From positions 1 through 57,028 of the forward strand of contig SAUS01000006.1 of NCBI GenBank assembly GCA_004000625.1: a stretch of DNA of 57,028 bases. Reading direction: 5' to 3'. The position numbers and the translations under genes were made by a program. Source of the DNA: Candidatus Cibiobacter qucibialis (GTDB taxonomy: Bacteria; Bacillota; Clostridia; Oscillospirales; Ruminococcaceae). Positions 1 through 8,411 of this stretch are shown piece by piece; position 1 is the stretch's first letter, and each line of letters starts with the position of its first letter. The notes under the pieces are model-generated. The model did not search any database. It was not told the origin of the DNA and was given only the letters and a program-made list of their open reading frames with translations.

Positions 1-55
1 CCGCAGCTGCCGGAGCGGTGCTTAAGCCGCAAGGCGGGAATTGTGCGGTGTTGCC
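1..55 (+). mobile_element. MITE-like palindromic element, copy 1 (3' part only)
   Basis: This is the last 55 bp of the 172-bp element described at 14865-15036, in forward orientation, ending with the right terminus GGTGTTGCC. It matches the right end of the complete copies almost base for base. The left 117 bp lie outside the window, so the target duplication (right flank CTGA) cannot be checked. Confidence 0.9.
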
Positions 56-201
56 CTGAATAAATGGCCGCCTTGCTGTAACAAACGGGCGGAAAAATCC
101 GTTTATTTGGGTAAGAGGGCACCGTAAAACAGAAAATGACATTGCGGCCGGCCCTCCCCTATCCCGCAAATTTATGCTACAATGGATGCGAGGTGAACGT
201 G

Positions 202-759
202 ATGACAAAAACTGAGGCACGCGCGCAGGCCAAGGCACTGCGCAAAAATCTGGACCTGCACGCCATCGGCGCTGCCATGACCCAGCAACTGTTTGCCCTG
301 CCGGCATGGCGGCAGGCGGGCACGGTGTTCTGCTTTGTTTCCATGCGGGACGAACCGGACACCACCGCTATTTTGCAGCAGGCCCTGGTCAGCGGCAAGC
401 GCCTGTGCGTGCCGCGCTGCCTGCCGGGCAATGACGGGCGGATGGAGCTTGTGGAAATCACCAGCCTGAACGACCTGCAGCCGGGGCGGTACGGGATTCT
501 GGAGCCCTGCGGCGGCCGCACCATCGCCGCATTGGAGCCGGGCGCACTGGCCTTGATTCCCTGCCTTGCTGTGGACAAGCAGGGGGTGCGCCTTGGCCGC
601 GGAGCCGGGTATTATGACCGGTTCCTTACCCGCTTTGGGCAGACCGGCCCCAAGCTTTTGCTCTGCCCGGAGGCACTGGTCTTTCCCGCGCTGCCCACGG
701 ACGAATGGGATGTTCCCTTTACCCCCGGTGAAATATTGACGGAAAATGGGGTAAAATAA
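202..759 (+). CDS. 5-formyltetrahydrofolate cyclo-ligase family protein
   Basis: The predicted product of 185 residues belongs to the 5-FCL/MTHFS family, which uses ATP to convert 5-formyl-THF to 5,10-methenyl-THF in the cytosol. The C-terminal family signature RLGRGAGYYDRFL is intact, and the length fits the usual 180-200 residues. The reading frame is open from 136, but the ATG at 202 is preferred because AGGTGA lies 5 bp upstream and the protein then starts at MTKTEARAQ, where family members begin. A -10-like TACAAT with an upstream TG is at 175-183, but no good -35 is seen. The gene stands alone, followed by a lipoprotein gene after 121 bp. The one-carbon role links it in function, though not in position, to fhs at 12354. 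Confidence 0.93.
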   Translation: MTKTEARAQAKALRKNLDLHAIGAAMTQQLFALPAWRQAGTVFCFVSMRDEPDTTAILQQALVSGKRLCVPRCLPGNDGRMELVEITSLNDLQPGRYGILEPCGGRTIAALEPGALALIPCLAVDKQGVRLGRGAGYYDRFLTRFGQTGPKLLLCPEALVFPALPTDEWDVPFTPGEILTENGVK

Positions 760-880
760 AAACAGTGGGGCATTTGCCGCACCCTGCCCCCCCCCCTGCT
801 TGCTCCCGCTGCGCATTCCAACAACACAACCTACGCAGCCCTGCATCATACAGGGCCGCGCAAGATAAAGGAGATTTTTT

Positions 881-1594
881 ATGAAAAAGCTGACATTATT
901 TCTGGCTGCTGCCCTGCTGGCTGCCAGCTTTGCTGCGTGCGGAAATTCCGGCGCGTCTTCCTCCACGGCGCCGGAGCCAACGGCCATCCCGGATGACATC
1001 CTGAACGCCCCGGCTACCAAGCCGGACCCGGACATGGAGATTGATCCCGGTTTCGGTGTTGACCCGGAGGACAGCAGTGCTGCGCTCCAGCCGGAACCGG
1101 ATGCCGAGCTGAGCGGCATTGTGGACCAGATCTATGCCGCACACCCGGTTGACCTGATGATGGTGGAAACGACCGCCGTGGACCTGACCAACGCCGAGTG
1201 GTACCCCTACCAGACCGGCCTGAACGAAGAGCAGATCACCAAGGTGGATGCCGCTGTAACCAGCGAGCCAGGTGTCGGCAGCCAGGCTTACTGCATGGTA
1301 CTGGTGCGCCTGAAAGACAAAGCCAATGGTGATGAGATTGCCGAAGCCATGCTGGACGGCATTGACATGCACAAGTGGGTCTGCGTGGCGGCCGACAAGG
1401 CCAGCGTTGCCACTTTTGATGACAAGGTTCTGTTCGTTATGGCTGACAGCGAACTGGTGGATGTAGACGCCCTGATGACGGATGCCGCCAACGCCCTTGG
1501 TGTGACTTTTGGTTACAATATGAGTAAGGAATCCGCTGAAGATTACGGCGAACTTCCGGATGAACTGCTGGCTACCCCCGCGGTTGTTGGCTGA
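881..1594 (+). CDS. DUF4358 domain lipoprotein
   Basis: This is a predicted secreted lipoprotein of 237 residues. The N-terminus MKKLTLFLAAALLAASFAAC is a lipoprotein signal peptide with the lipobox Cys at residue 20, followed by a low-complexity Ser/Pro/Glu/Asp-rich linker to about residue 80. The rest (DLMMVETTAVDLTNAEWY, GSQAYCMVLVRLKD, KWVCVAAD) matches the DUF4358 family that is common in gut Clostridia and has no assigned function. AAAGGAG lies 9-10 bp before the ATG. The 121 bp upstream contains a run of nine or more C residues and no clear promoter. The gene converges on the permease gene and shares the terminator at 1625-1667. Confidence 0.85.
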   Translation: MKKLTLFLAAALLAASFAACGNSGASSSTAPEPTAIPDDILNAPATKPDPDMEIDPGFGVDPEDSSAALQPEPDAELSGIVDQIYAAHPVDLMMVETTAVDLTNAEWYPYQTGLNEEQITKVDAAVTSEPGVGSQAYCMVLVRLKDKANGDEIAEAMLDGIDMHKWVCVAADKASVATFDDKVLFVMADSELVDVDALMTDAANALGVTFGYNMSKESAEDYGELPDELLATPAVVG

Positions 1595-1624
1595 TTTTTT
1601 ACCGCTCTTTCAAAAATTTGCATA

Positions 1625-1667
1625 AAAAATGCGCCTGTGCTCAAAGCAAGCACAGGCGCATTTTATT
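1625..1667. terminator. bidirectional intrinsic terminator
   Basis: The arms AATGCGCCTGTGCT and AGCACAGGCGCATT form a long stem flanked by A-tracts on the left and T-tracts on the right. It can therefore stop transcription of both the lipoprotein gene (plus) and the purine permease gene (minus). Confidence 0.88.
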
Positions 1668-1687
1668 GGCAATGCTGTAACTTATAA

Positions 1688-3055
1688 TTACAGGAAGATG
1701 TACTTTAGGATGAACAGCACGGTCAGAACATACATCAGCGGGGTGATCTTCTTTTCCTTAGCCTTACCGGACAGCAGGTTAATCAGCGTCCAGGAAACAA
1801 CGCCGATTGCAATGCCTTCGGAGATGCTGTAAGCCAGCGGCATGACCAGGATGGTTAGGAAAGCCGGGATGGCATCAGTCATATCGTCGAAGTTGATCTT
1901 GGCAACAGCGCCCATCATGTAGAAACCAACAACGATCAGGGCTGGAGCAGTTGCAAAGGAAGGGATGGTCAGGAACAGGGGGCTGAAAATGCTGGCCAGC
2001 AGGAACAGCACAGCGGTGGTAGCTGCGGTCAGACCGGTGCGGCCGCCCTCGGTAACGCCGGAAGCACTTTCAACATAGGTGGTGGTGGTGGAAGTACCCA
2101 GCACAGCACCGGCGCTGGTTGCGATAGCGTCAGCCAGCAGGGCGCCCTTGATGCGGGGCAACTTGCCCTCTTCGTCCAGCATATCGGCCTTGGAAGCAAC
2201 ACCAATCAGGGTGCCCAGGGTATCGAACAGGTCGACAAAGAGGAAAGCGAACATAACAACGATGAAGTTGCCAATATTAAAGTTGGTGAAATCCAGGTTG
2301 AACACCTGGCCGAAGGTATTGCCCAGGGAGCTGAAGTCAAAGCTGACGAATGCGGTGGGGATGACAGAGTACATGCCAACTTCTGCATCCGGCACATAGA
2401 TGCCGGTCAGTTCGCAGATGATGCCCAGCACCCAGGTCAGGATAATGCCGTACAGGATAGCGCCCTTGACGTTCTTGATGAGCATAACGGCGATCAGCAG
2501 CACGCCGACCAGAGTCAGCAGAGCACCGATGCCAACGCTGTGGAAGGTTTCGCCCTTGAAGTGCTGGTAGGTCAGCAGGGTGGAATCGCTGTTGACGATG
2601 AGCTTGGCGTTCTGCAGGCCGACAAAGGCAACAAACAGGCCAATGCCCACGCTGACAGCGGATTTCAGCGTCAGGGGGATGGCGTTGAAGATGGCCTCGC
2701 GCACATTGGTCAGGGACAGCACGATGAAGACGATGCCTTCAACAAAGACGGCCAGCAGAGCCATCTGCCAGCTGTAGCCCATGGAGAGCACAACGGTGTA
2801 GGCAAAGTAGGCGTTCAGGCCCATGCCGGGTGCCAGTGCAAATGGGTAGTTTGCCAGGAACGCCATGAGCATGGTGCCGACAAATGCTGCCAGAGAAGTG
2901 GCAATCAGAACTGCCTTTGCATCCATACCGGCTGCAGACAGAATGTTGGGGTTGACCGCAAGAATGTAAGCCATCGTCATAAAGGTCGTGATACCGGCCA
3001 TGACTTCGGTTTTTACATCCGTGTGGTTCTCTTTCAGGTGGAAGAGTTTTTCCAT
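1688..3055 (-). CDS. NCS2-family purine permease (AzgA/PbuG group)
   Basis: This is a polytopic membrane protein of 455 residues in the AzgA-like branch of the NCS2 family, which imports hypoxanthine, guanine or adenine by proton symport. The N-terminus (KTEVMAGITTFMTMAYILAV, then NPNILSAAGMD) is the hallmark of this branch. FAFLFVDLFDTLGTLIGVA and the TTTTYVESASGVTEGGRTGL region are the conserved transport core, and at least ten hydrophobic segments are visible. The ATG is preceded by GGAGG (5'-ACGGAGGTACATC). A good sigma-A promoter lies at 3175-3203. I looked for a purine riboswitch in the leader and did not see one, although a short GC hairpin followed by CGCTTTT at about 3100-3118 could attenuate. 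The exact substrate is inferred only from the family. Confidence 0.92.
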   Translation of the reverse strand: MEKLFHLKENHTDVKTEVMAGITTFMTMAYILAVNPNILSAAGMDAKAVLIATSLAAFVGTMLMAFLANYPFALAPGMGLNAYFAYTVVLSMGYSWQMALLAVFVEGIVFIVLSLTNVREAIFNAIPLTLKSAVSVGIGLFVAFVGLQNAKLIVNSDSTLLTYQHFKGETFHSVGIGALLTLVGVLLIAVMLIKNVKGAILYGIILTWVLGIICELTGIYVPDAEVGMYSVIPTAFVSFDFSSLGNTFGQVFNLDFTNFNIGNFIVVMFAFLFVDLFDTLGTLIGVASKADMLDEEGKLPRIKGALLADAIATSAGAVLGTSTTTTYVESASGVTEGGRTGLTAATTAVLFLLASIFSPLFLTIPSFATAPALIVVGFYMMGAVAKINFDDMTDAIPAFLTILVMPLAYSISEGIAIGVVSWTLINLLSGKAKEKKITPLMYVLTVLFILKYIFL

Positions 3056-3174
3056 GATGTACCTCCGTTTTCAAAACGTTATTTCCGGGGCACACCAAAA
3101 GCGCCCGCACAGCGGGATTTTTTAGCAGGCATGCCCGCCGCGCCACAGGTTTCCGCAAACGACGCAACATTTTT

Positions 3175-3203
3175 ATTCTAGCTTATTCCTTTGCATTTGT
3201 AAA
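3175..3203 (-). promoter_or_regulatory. sigma-A promoter of the purine permease gene
   Basis: On the minus strand, TTTACA (3203-3198) and TAGAAT (3180-3175) are separated by 17 bp. The spacing is ideal and each hexamer has one mismatch to consensus. Confidence 0.75.
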
Positions 3204-3280
3204 CGATATTTGTGAAAATAATTGCAATTCTGCGTCAAAACATTTATCTGCCGCTCTTCCCCGCCCTGCCGCCGGGCAGC

Positions 3281-3314
3281 AAAAAGGGCCGCACCCCTGC
3301 GGGTACGGCCCTTA
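3281..3314 (-). terminator. terminator of the butyrate gene cluster
   Basis: On the minus strand the stem AAGGGCCGTACCC / GGGTGCGGCCCTT is followed by TTTTT, directly downstream of etfA. It marks the end of the thlA-etfA transcription unit. Confidence 0.88.
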
Positions 3315-3329
3315 AATGAGCAGCAGAAA

Positions 3330-4430
3330 TTATGCCTTGGCGGCTTTGATCTCCTTGATCAGTTCGGGAACGACCTTGTACAGGTCGCCAACGATGCCAT
3401 AGGAAGCAATGCCGAAGATGGGGGCATTCTCATTCTTGTTGATGGCGATGATAGTCTCGGAATCCTGCATGCCGGCAACGTGCTGGATGGCACCGGAGAT
3501 GCCCAGAGCAACATAGATGCGGGGATGCACGGTCTTGCCGGTCTGGCCGACCTGATGGTCAGCAGACAGCCAGCCTTCATCGGTAACGGCACGGGAAGCA
3601 CCGACAACGCCGCCCAGGGCACCAGCCAGCTCTTCGGCCAGGGCAATGCCCTTTTCGGGGTCAGAGCTGATACCACGGCCAACGGAAACAACCACATCAG
3701 CACCGATCAGGTCAACCAGCTTCTTAGCGCTCTTCTTGATGTCCAGGATCTCAACATGGATATCGTCAGCAGTCAGAGCGGGGGTAACCTTCTCAACAAC
3801 AACCTTGGCAGCACCAGCTTCGTCGAACGGCTGGGTCTGCATAACGCCGGGGCGCACGGTGGACATCTGCGGGCGGAAGCGCGGGCAGATGATGGTGGCC
3901 ATCAGGTGGCCGCCGAATGCGGGACGGGTCATCTTCAGGTTGGTGTTCTCTTCAAACTTGGTGTTGTCCACATCAATGGTGGAGGTGGTGCGCAGGAAGT
4001 CCTTATACTTGGCGACATCCACATCCAAGTGGGTGCAGTCAGCAGTCAGGCCGGTGTGCAGGCGGGCTGCGCAGCGGGGGCCAAGGTCACGGCCCAGGTT
4101 GGTAGCGCCAATCAGCATAATTTCCGGCTTTTTCTCCATGATGAGGTCACACAGAACCTTGGCATAGCCATCGGTGGTGTAGTCCTTCAGCAGGGGGCTG
4201 TCGATATAGTAAACGCGGTCTGCGCCGTAGCCGCCGAGAGCCTTGAGGTAGTCCTCGTTGACCTCGCTGCCCATCACAACGCCGCACAGCTCAACGCCAA
4301 GGTCGTTGGCCAGTTTGCGGCCTTCACTCAGCAGCTGATAGCTGATGGCCTGTACCTGGCCTTCGCGCTGTTCGCAGAATACCCACACGCCCTTGAAGGC
4401 GGCGGTGTCCATTGCATTGAATTCAGCCAT
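3330..4430 (-). CDS. etfA: electron transfer flavoprotein alpha subunit
   Basis: The 366-residue product is the FAD-binding alpha subunit of the electron transfer flavoprotein. With EtfB and the butyryl-CoA dehydrogenase it carries out crotonyl-CoA reduction, in this group probably by electron bifurcation to ferredoxin. The N-terminal domain (GVWVFCEQREGQVQAISYQL) and the C-terminal FAD domain (VVSVGRGISSDPEKGIALAE, VGASRAVTDEGWLSADHQVGQTGKTV, YVALGISGAIQHVAGM) are typical and complete. The ATG at 4430 is chosen over an upstream in-frame codon because AGGAG is correctly spaced and the family starts here. It follows etfB with a 17-bp gap and is the last gene before the terminator at 3281-3314. 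Confidence 0.96.
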   Translation of the reverse strand: MAEFNAMDTAAFKGVWVFCEQREGQVQAISYQLLSEGRKLANDLGVELCGVVMGSEVNEDYLKALGGYGADRVYYIDSPLLKDYTTDGYAKVLCDLIMEKKPEIMLIGATNLGRDLGPRCAARLHTGLTADCTHLDVDVAKYKDFLRTTSTIDVDNTKFEENTNLKMTRPAFGGHLMATIICPRFRPQMSTVRPGVMQTQPFDEAGAAKVVVEKVTPALTADDIHVEILDIKKSAKKLVDLIGADVVVSVGRGISSDPEKGIALAEELAGALGGVVGASRAVTDEGWLSADHQVGQTGKTVHPRIYVALGISGAIQHVAGMQDSETIIAINKNENAPIFGIASYGIVGDLYKVVPELIKEIKAAKA

Positions 4431-4447
4431 TGTACTTCTCTCCTCTC

Positions 4448-5233
4448 TCAAATCAGGTGCTTGTCGTTCAGGATGCCAACCAGCTGGGCAGCATCCTCAA
4501 CCATCATGCCGGCGCCCTTGACCGGGGGAGCAAAAGACTTGTAAACGTTCGTCGGGGAGCCCTTCAGGCCGATGGTGTCGGTCTCAATGAGGGGATCATC
4601 CTTCAGAGCATTGTAGTCGAACACTTCAACGGGCTTGTCATAGCACTCAAAAATGCCGGAAACGCTCATGTAACGCGGGGTGTTCAGCTCCTTGATGCAG
4701 GTCAGCAGGCAGGGGGTGTTCACCTTCAGCTCCATGTAGCCATCTTCAAGCTGACGCTTGACGATCAGGGAGTTGCCGTCCTTCTTGATATCGGTAACAT
4801 AGGTGACCTGGGGCAGGTGCAGCTTTTCAGCAATCTGCGGGCCAACCTGTGCAGTGTCGCCGTCGATAGCCTGACGGCCGCAGAAAACGATATCCTCCGG
4901 GCCAACGCCGATCTTGTTAACGGCAGCTGCCAGGATCTGGGAAGTTGCAAAGGTATCGGAACCGCCGAACTCACGGGCAGATACCAGCACGCCGCGGTCA
5001 GCACCGCGGGCGATCAGCTCACGAAGCATGCCTTCTGCCGGCGGCGGGCCCATGGTAACAACAACAACTTCGCAGCCGGTCTCATCTTTCAGCTGCAGGG
5101 CAGCCTCAACGGCGTTCAGGTCGTCGGGGTTGGTGATGGTTGCCATCGCAGCACGGTCCATGGTGCCGTCAGCCTTGACAGCAACCTTGCCCTGTGTATC
5201 GGGAACCTGTTTGACACAAACAATAGCTTTCAT
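4448..5233 (-). CDS. etfB: electron transfer flavoprotein beta subunit
   Basis: The 261-residue product is the EtfB subunit. It carries the N-terminal MKAIVCVKQVPDTQGKVAVK signature, the nucleotide-binding segment VVVVTMGPPPAEGMLRELIARGADRGVLVSAREFGGSDTFATS (described in parts by motif), and the IFCGRQAIDGDTAQVGP-type loop read here as IVFCGRQAIDGDTAQVGPQ. In bifurcating Etf proteins this subunit carries an additional FAD; whether this one bifurcates is inferred from the butyrogenic context. It lies 16 bp downstream of bcd and is followed immediately by etfA, so translation is probably coordinated. No anomalies were seen. Confidence 0.96.
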   Translation of the reverse strand: MKAIVCVKQVPDTQGKVAVKADGTMDRAAMATITNPDDLNAVEAALQLKDETGCEVVVVTMGPPPAEGMLRELIARGADRGVLVSAREFGGSDTFATSQILAAAVNKIGVGPEDIVFCGRQAIDGDTAQVGPQIAEKLHLPQVTYVTDIKKDGNSLIVKRQLEDGYMELKVNTPCLLTCIKELNTPRYMSVSGIFECYDKPVEVFDYNALKDDPLIETDTIGLKGSPTNVYKSFAPPVKGAGMMVEDAAQLVGILNDKHLI

Positions 5234-5249
5234 TGTACGTCTTGCCTCC

Positions 5250-6419
5250 TTACTTCAGCAGCGCGCCGGAGATGACCATCATCTGCACTTCGCTGGTGCC
5301 TTCGTAGATCTCGGTGATCTTGGCATCGCGCATCATGCGCTCGATGGGGTAGTCACGGGTGTAGCCGTAACCGCCGAACAGCTGCAGGCAGCGGCGGGTA
5401 ACATCGCTGGCGGTGCGGGCTGCAATCAGCTTAGCCTCGGCAGCCTCAACGCTGTAACGGACCTTAGCGCCGTTCATGGCCTGCTGCTTTTTCAGGCCAG
5501 CCTTGTAAACCAGGTACTTGGCAGCGTCAACGCGGGCTTTCATCTCAGCCAGCTCGAACTGGGTGTTCTGGAACTGAGCGATGGAACGGCCAAACTGCTT
5601 GCGCTCCTTGACATAGGCAACAGTCTCGTCGATTGCGCCCTCTGCGATGCCCAGAGCCTGTGCGGCAATGCCGATACGACCGCCATCCAAGGTAGCCATA
5701 GCCAGCTGGAAGCCCTTGCCCTTAACGCCGAGCAGACGATCCTTGGGGATGATGCAGTCTTCCATGATCAGCTCGCAGGTGGAAGAACCACGAATGCCCA
5801 TCTTATCTTCGGGCTTGCCGACCTTGAAGCCGGGGTCGGTGCGCTCCACGATGAATGCGGAGATTTCCTTCTGCTTGCGGCCGCGCTTGTCGGTCACAAA
5901 ACCGGTAACAGCAATGATAATGAAGACATCAGCATAGCCAGCGTTGGTGATGAAGATCTTGGAGCCGTTCAGCTTCCAATGGTCACCCTCATCCACAGCA
6001 AAGGTCTGCTGGCCCTGTGCATCGGTGCCGGCGCCGGGCTCAGTCAGGCCGAATGCACCCAGCCATTCGCCGCTGCACAGCTTGGGCAGGTACTTTGCCT
6101 TCTGGTCTGCAGTGCCGTTCTCATAGATAGGAGCAGCACACAGGGAGGTATGGGCGGACAGGATAACACCTGTGGTGCCGCAAACCTTGCTCATTTCCTC
6201 AACAGCCATCACGTAGGAGAGCACATCGCCGCCTGCGCCGCCGACCTCTTTGGGGAAGTAAATGCCCATCATGCCCAGCTTTGCCATCTTTTCAACGGTC
6301 TCTTTGGGGAAATATTCCTCCGCGTCAACCTTTTTGGCAAGGGGTTTGACTTCGTTCTCAGCAAATTCTTTGTACATTTTCTGTACCATAGCCTGCTGCT
6401 TGGACAGAGTAAAATCCAT
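5250..6419 (-). CDS. bcd: butyryl-CoA dehydrogenase (acyl-CoA dehydrogenase family)
   Basis: The 389-residue product is a short-chain acyl-CoA dehydrogenase of the Bcd type that reduces crotonyl-CoA to butyryl-CoA with EtfAB. The N-terminal helical domain, the central FAD-binding motif (GAFGLTEPGAGTDAQGQQT, then FITNAGYADVFI) and the C-terminal active-site segment EIYEGTSEVQ with the catalytic Glu are all present. The extra length over the usual 379 or so residues is spread through the protein. GGAGG precedes the ATG. It is separated from hbd by 132 bp that include a strong hairpin (6507-6534), which may partly insulate bcd-etfBA from the upstream genes. Confidence 0.95.
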   Translation of the reverse strand: MDFTLSKQQAMVQKMYKEFAENEVKPLAKKVDAEEYFPKETVEKMAKLGMMGIYFPKEVGGAGGDVLSYVMAVEEMSKVCGTTGVILSAHTSLCAAPIYENGTADQKAKYLPKLCSGEWLGAFGLTEPGAGTDAQGQQTFAVDEGDHWKLNGSKIFITNAGYADVFIIIAVTGFVTDKRGRKQKEISAFIVERTDPGFKVGKPEDKMGIRGSSTCELIMEDCIIPKDRLLGVKGKGFQLAMATLDGGRIGIAAQALGIAEGAIDETVAYVKERKQFGRSIAQFQNTQFELAEMKARVDAAKYLVYKAGLKKQQAMNGAKVRYSVEAAEAKLIAARTASDVTRRCLQLFGGYGYTRDYPIERMMRDAKITEIYEGTSEVQMMVISGALLK

Positions 6420-6506
6420 AACGGTATCCTCCTTATCTAACAGTGCGCCCGCCGCCCCGCAGCCAAAGCCGCAAGGGCAGGTTTACAGGCGACTGAACAA
6501 ATCAAT

Positions 6507-6534
6507 CCTGACGGAGATTTTGCACTCCGTCAGG
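6507..6534 (-). other. intra-operon hairpin between hbd and bcd
   Basis: The arms CCTGACGGAG and CTCCGTCAGG form a perfect 10-bp stem with an 8-nt loop just after the hbd stop codon. The downstream run on the minus strand is A/T-rich (ATTGATTTGTT) but is not a clean T-tract, so it may be a leaky terminator or an RNA-processing or stability element. Confidence 0.6.
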
Positions 6535-6551
6535 AGAGATTGTTTCAAATT

Positions 6552-7424
6552 TTACAGGGCATCAACAGCGGTCTTGGTGCGGTCTGCGTTGTAAACGTAG
6601 AAGCCCTTGCCGGTCTTGCAGCCCAGGTTGCCGCCGCGAACCATCTTACGGATGAGCGGGCAGGCACGGTACTTGCTGTCGCCGGTCTCCTTGTACAGAA
6701 CATCCATGATGGCCAAGCAGATATCCAGGCCAATGAAGTCACCCAACTCCAGGGGGCCCATCGGATGGTTGGCACCCAACTTCATAGCGGTGTCAATGCC
6801 GGCAATGTCAGAAACGCCTTCCATCTTGATGAAAGCAGCTTCGTTGATCATGGGGATCAGGATGCGGTTGACAACAAAGCCAGCAGCCTCGTTGACCTGA
6901 ACGGGGGTCTTGCCGATCTCAACGCTGATCTTTTTGATGGTCTCAACAGTCTCGGCGGGGGTGTTCACGCCTGCAATGACCTCGATGAGCTTCATACGGT
7001 CAGCGGGGTTGAAGAAGTGCATACCAACCAGGGGACGGGTCAGGCCCTTGCCGATCTCAGTGATGGACAGAGAAGAGGTGTTGGAAGCAAAGACGCACTC
7101 CGGCTTGCAGATCTTGTCCAGCTCGCCAAAGGTGGTCTGCTTGACCTTCATATCCTCAAAAGCAGCCTCAACGATCAGGTCGCAGTCAGCGCACAGATCT
7201 TCTTTCAGACCAGCGGTGATGGCAGCCATACGGCGGTCAACTTCAGCCTGATCCAGCTTGCCCTTGGCAACCAGCTTTGCATAGCCAGCTGCGATCTTAT
7301 CCTTGCCTTTATCGGCCCATTCCTGCTTGATATCACACAGGGCAACAGTGAAGCCCTCAGTCTGTGCAAATGCCTTAGCAATACCCTGGCCCATAGTGCC
7401 AGCGCCAATAACGCCAACTTTCAT
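6552..7424 (-). CDS. hbd: 3-hydroxybutyryl-CoA dehydrogenase
   Basis: The 290-residue product is the NAD(P)H-dependent enzyme that reduces acetoacetyl-CoA to 3-hydroxybutyryl-CoA. The Rossmann motif GAGTMGQGIA is at residues 7-16. The catalytic region (VGMHFFNPADRMKLIEVI) and the C-terminal dimer domain (GFVVNRILIPMINEAAF, NHPMGPLELGDFIGLD, RKMVRGGNLGCKTGKGFYVY) are complete. A good ribosome binding site (AGGAGG) lies 8 bp before the ATG. It follows crt after a 183-bp spacer containing repeat-like sequence (7441-7606), an unusually long gap for this cluster. Length and motifs are standard. Confidence 0.96.
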   Translation of the reverse strand: MKVGVIGAGTMGQGIAKAFAQTEGFTVALCDIKQEWADKGKDKIAAGYAKLVAKGKLDQAEVDRRMAAITAGLKEDLCADCDLIVEAAFEDMKVKQTTFGELDKICKPECVFASNTSSLSITEIGKGLTRPLVGMHFFNPADRMKLIEVIAGVNTPAETVETIKKISVEIGKTPVQVNEAAGFVVNRILIPMINEAAFIKMEGVSDIAGIDTAMKLGANHPMGPLELGDFIGLDICLAIMDVLYKETGDSKYRACPLIRKMVRGGNLGCKTGKGFYVYNADRTKTAVDAL

Positions 7425-7440
7425 AGTTGTGCCTCCTGTT

Positions 7441-7606
7441 AAAAATAATAATGAATAGAGAAAAAGGAAGAATGAAGGTGTGCCGCAAGCGGCACGATTT
7501 TAATAATGAACTTTGGTGCATCCACAGCGCCCGGCCTTTTTGAACAGCGCACAGCGCTGTGATCCACCACCATTATTCATTATTCTTTATTCATTTTTCT
7601 TTCAAA
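7441..7606. repeat. A/T-rich inverted flanks with hairpins between crt and hbd
   Basis: The spacer starts with A-rich ATAATGAATA-type sequence (7445-7476) and ends with its T-rich mirror (7571-7606), giving loose inverted flanks. Between them lie a perfect hairpin GTGCCGC-aa-GCGGCAC (7480-7495) and the palindrome CACAGCGCTGTG (7550-7561). It resembles a degenerate small insertion element. No gene is seen in it. Confidence 0.4.
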
Positions 7607-7607
7607 A

Positions 7608-8393
7608 TCAGTTGTTGGTAAACACTGCCTTGGGTTTCGGCTTTTCACGGCTCAGGAAGCACTGCATGCCTTCCACCTGGTCGTGGGTTTCGAAGCAATC
7701 GCCAAACAGTTTTTCTTCAACCGCAACAGCCTCGTCGATGGGCTTGGAGATGCCCTCGTTGATGGCCTTCTTGCAGTTGCGGACTGCGATGGGAGCATTC
7801 TTGGCAATCTTATTTGCCAGCTTCATCACGTTCTCCATCAATTCAGCCTGCGGGTAAACAGCGTTGACCAAGCCGATACGCAGGGCTTCGTCTGCCTTGA
7901 TGTTCAGGGCGGAGTAAACCAGCTGCTTTGCCATGCCCATGCCAACCAGGCGGGCCAGACGCTGGGTGCCGCCGAAGCCAGGGGTGATGCCCAGGCCAAC
8001 TTCGGGCTGACCGAAGACGGCGTTATCGGAGCAGATGCGGATATCGCAGCTCATGGCCAGCTCATTGCCGCCGCCAAGGGCAAAGCCGTTGACAGCTGCG
8101 ATAACGGGCAGCGGGAAGCTTTCGATCTCCAGGAACACATCATTGCCCAGCTTACCGAAGGCCTCGCCTTCTGCCTTGGTCATGGTGGACATGGAGCCGA
8201 TATCAGCACCGGCAACAAAGCTCTTGTCGCCTGCACCGGTCAGAACAACGCAGCGCACGGTGTTCTGGTCGATGGCTTCAAAAGCGGCCTTCAGGTCAGC
8301 CAGAACTTCGGGGTTCAGTGCATTCAGGGCTTTGGGACGGTCAATGGTGACGATCGCAACAGCGCCCTGAATTTCAGTCGTAACAAAGGACAT
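7608..8393 (-). CDS. crt: 3-hydroxybutyryl-CoA dehydratase (crotonase)
   Basis: The 261-residue enoyl-CoA hydratase/isomerase family protein is assigned as crotonase, which dehydrates 3-hydroxybutyryl-CoA to crotonyl-CoA. The family core is visible: oxyanion-hole segments KSFVAGADIGSM and GFALGGGNELAMSCDIRI, then FGQPEVGLGITPGFGGTQRL with the catalytic Glu region. The ATG at 8393 is preferred over a TTG two codons upstream because GGAGG is then 8 bp away rather than 2. It lies 18 bp behind thlA, so the two are almost certainly cotranscribed. Confidence 0.95.
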   Translation of the reverse strand: MSFVTTEIQGAVAIVTIDRPKALNALNPEVLADLKAAFEAIDQNTVRCVVLTGAGDKSFVAGADIGSMSTMTKAEGEAFGKLGNDVFLEIESFPLPVIAAVNGFALGGGNELAMSCDIRICSDNAVFGQPEVGLGITPGFGGTQRLARLVGMGMAKQLVYSALNIKADEALRIGLVNAVYPQAELMENVMKLANKIAKNAPIAVRNCKKAINEGISKPIDEAVAVEEKLFGDCFETHDQVEGMQCFLSREKPKPKAVFTNN

Positions 8394-8411
8394 TGTCAAT
8401 TCCTCCGTAAA

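Noticed and set aside
3056..3175. Purine riboswitch before the purine permease
   Set aside because: The conserved TATA...ATATGG...CTACC core is absent; only a short GC hairpin is present.
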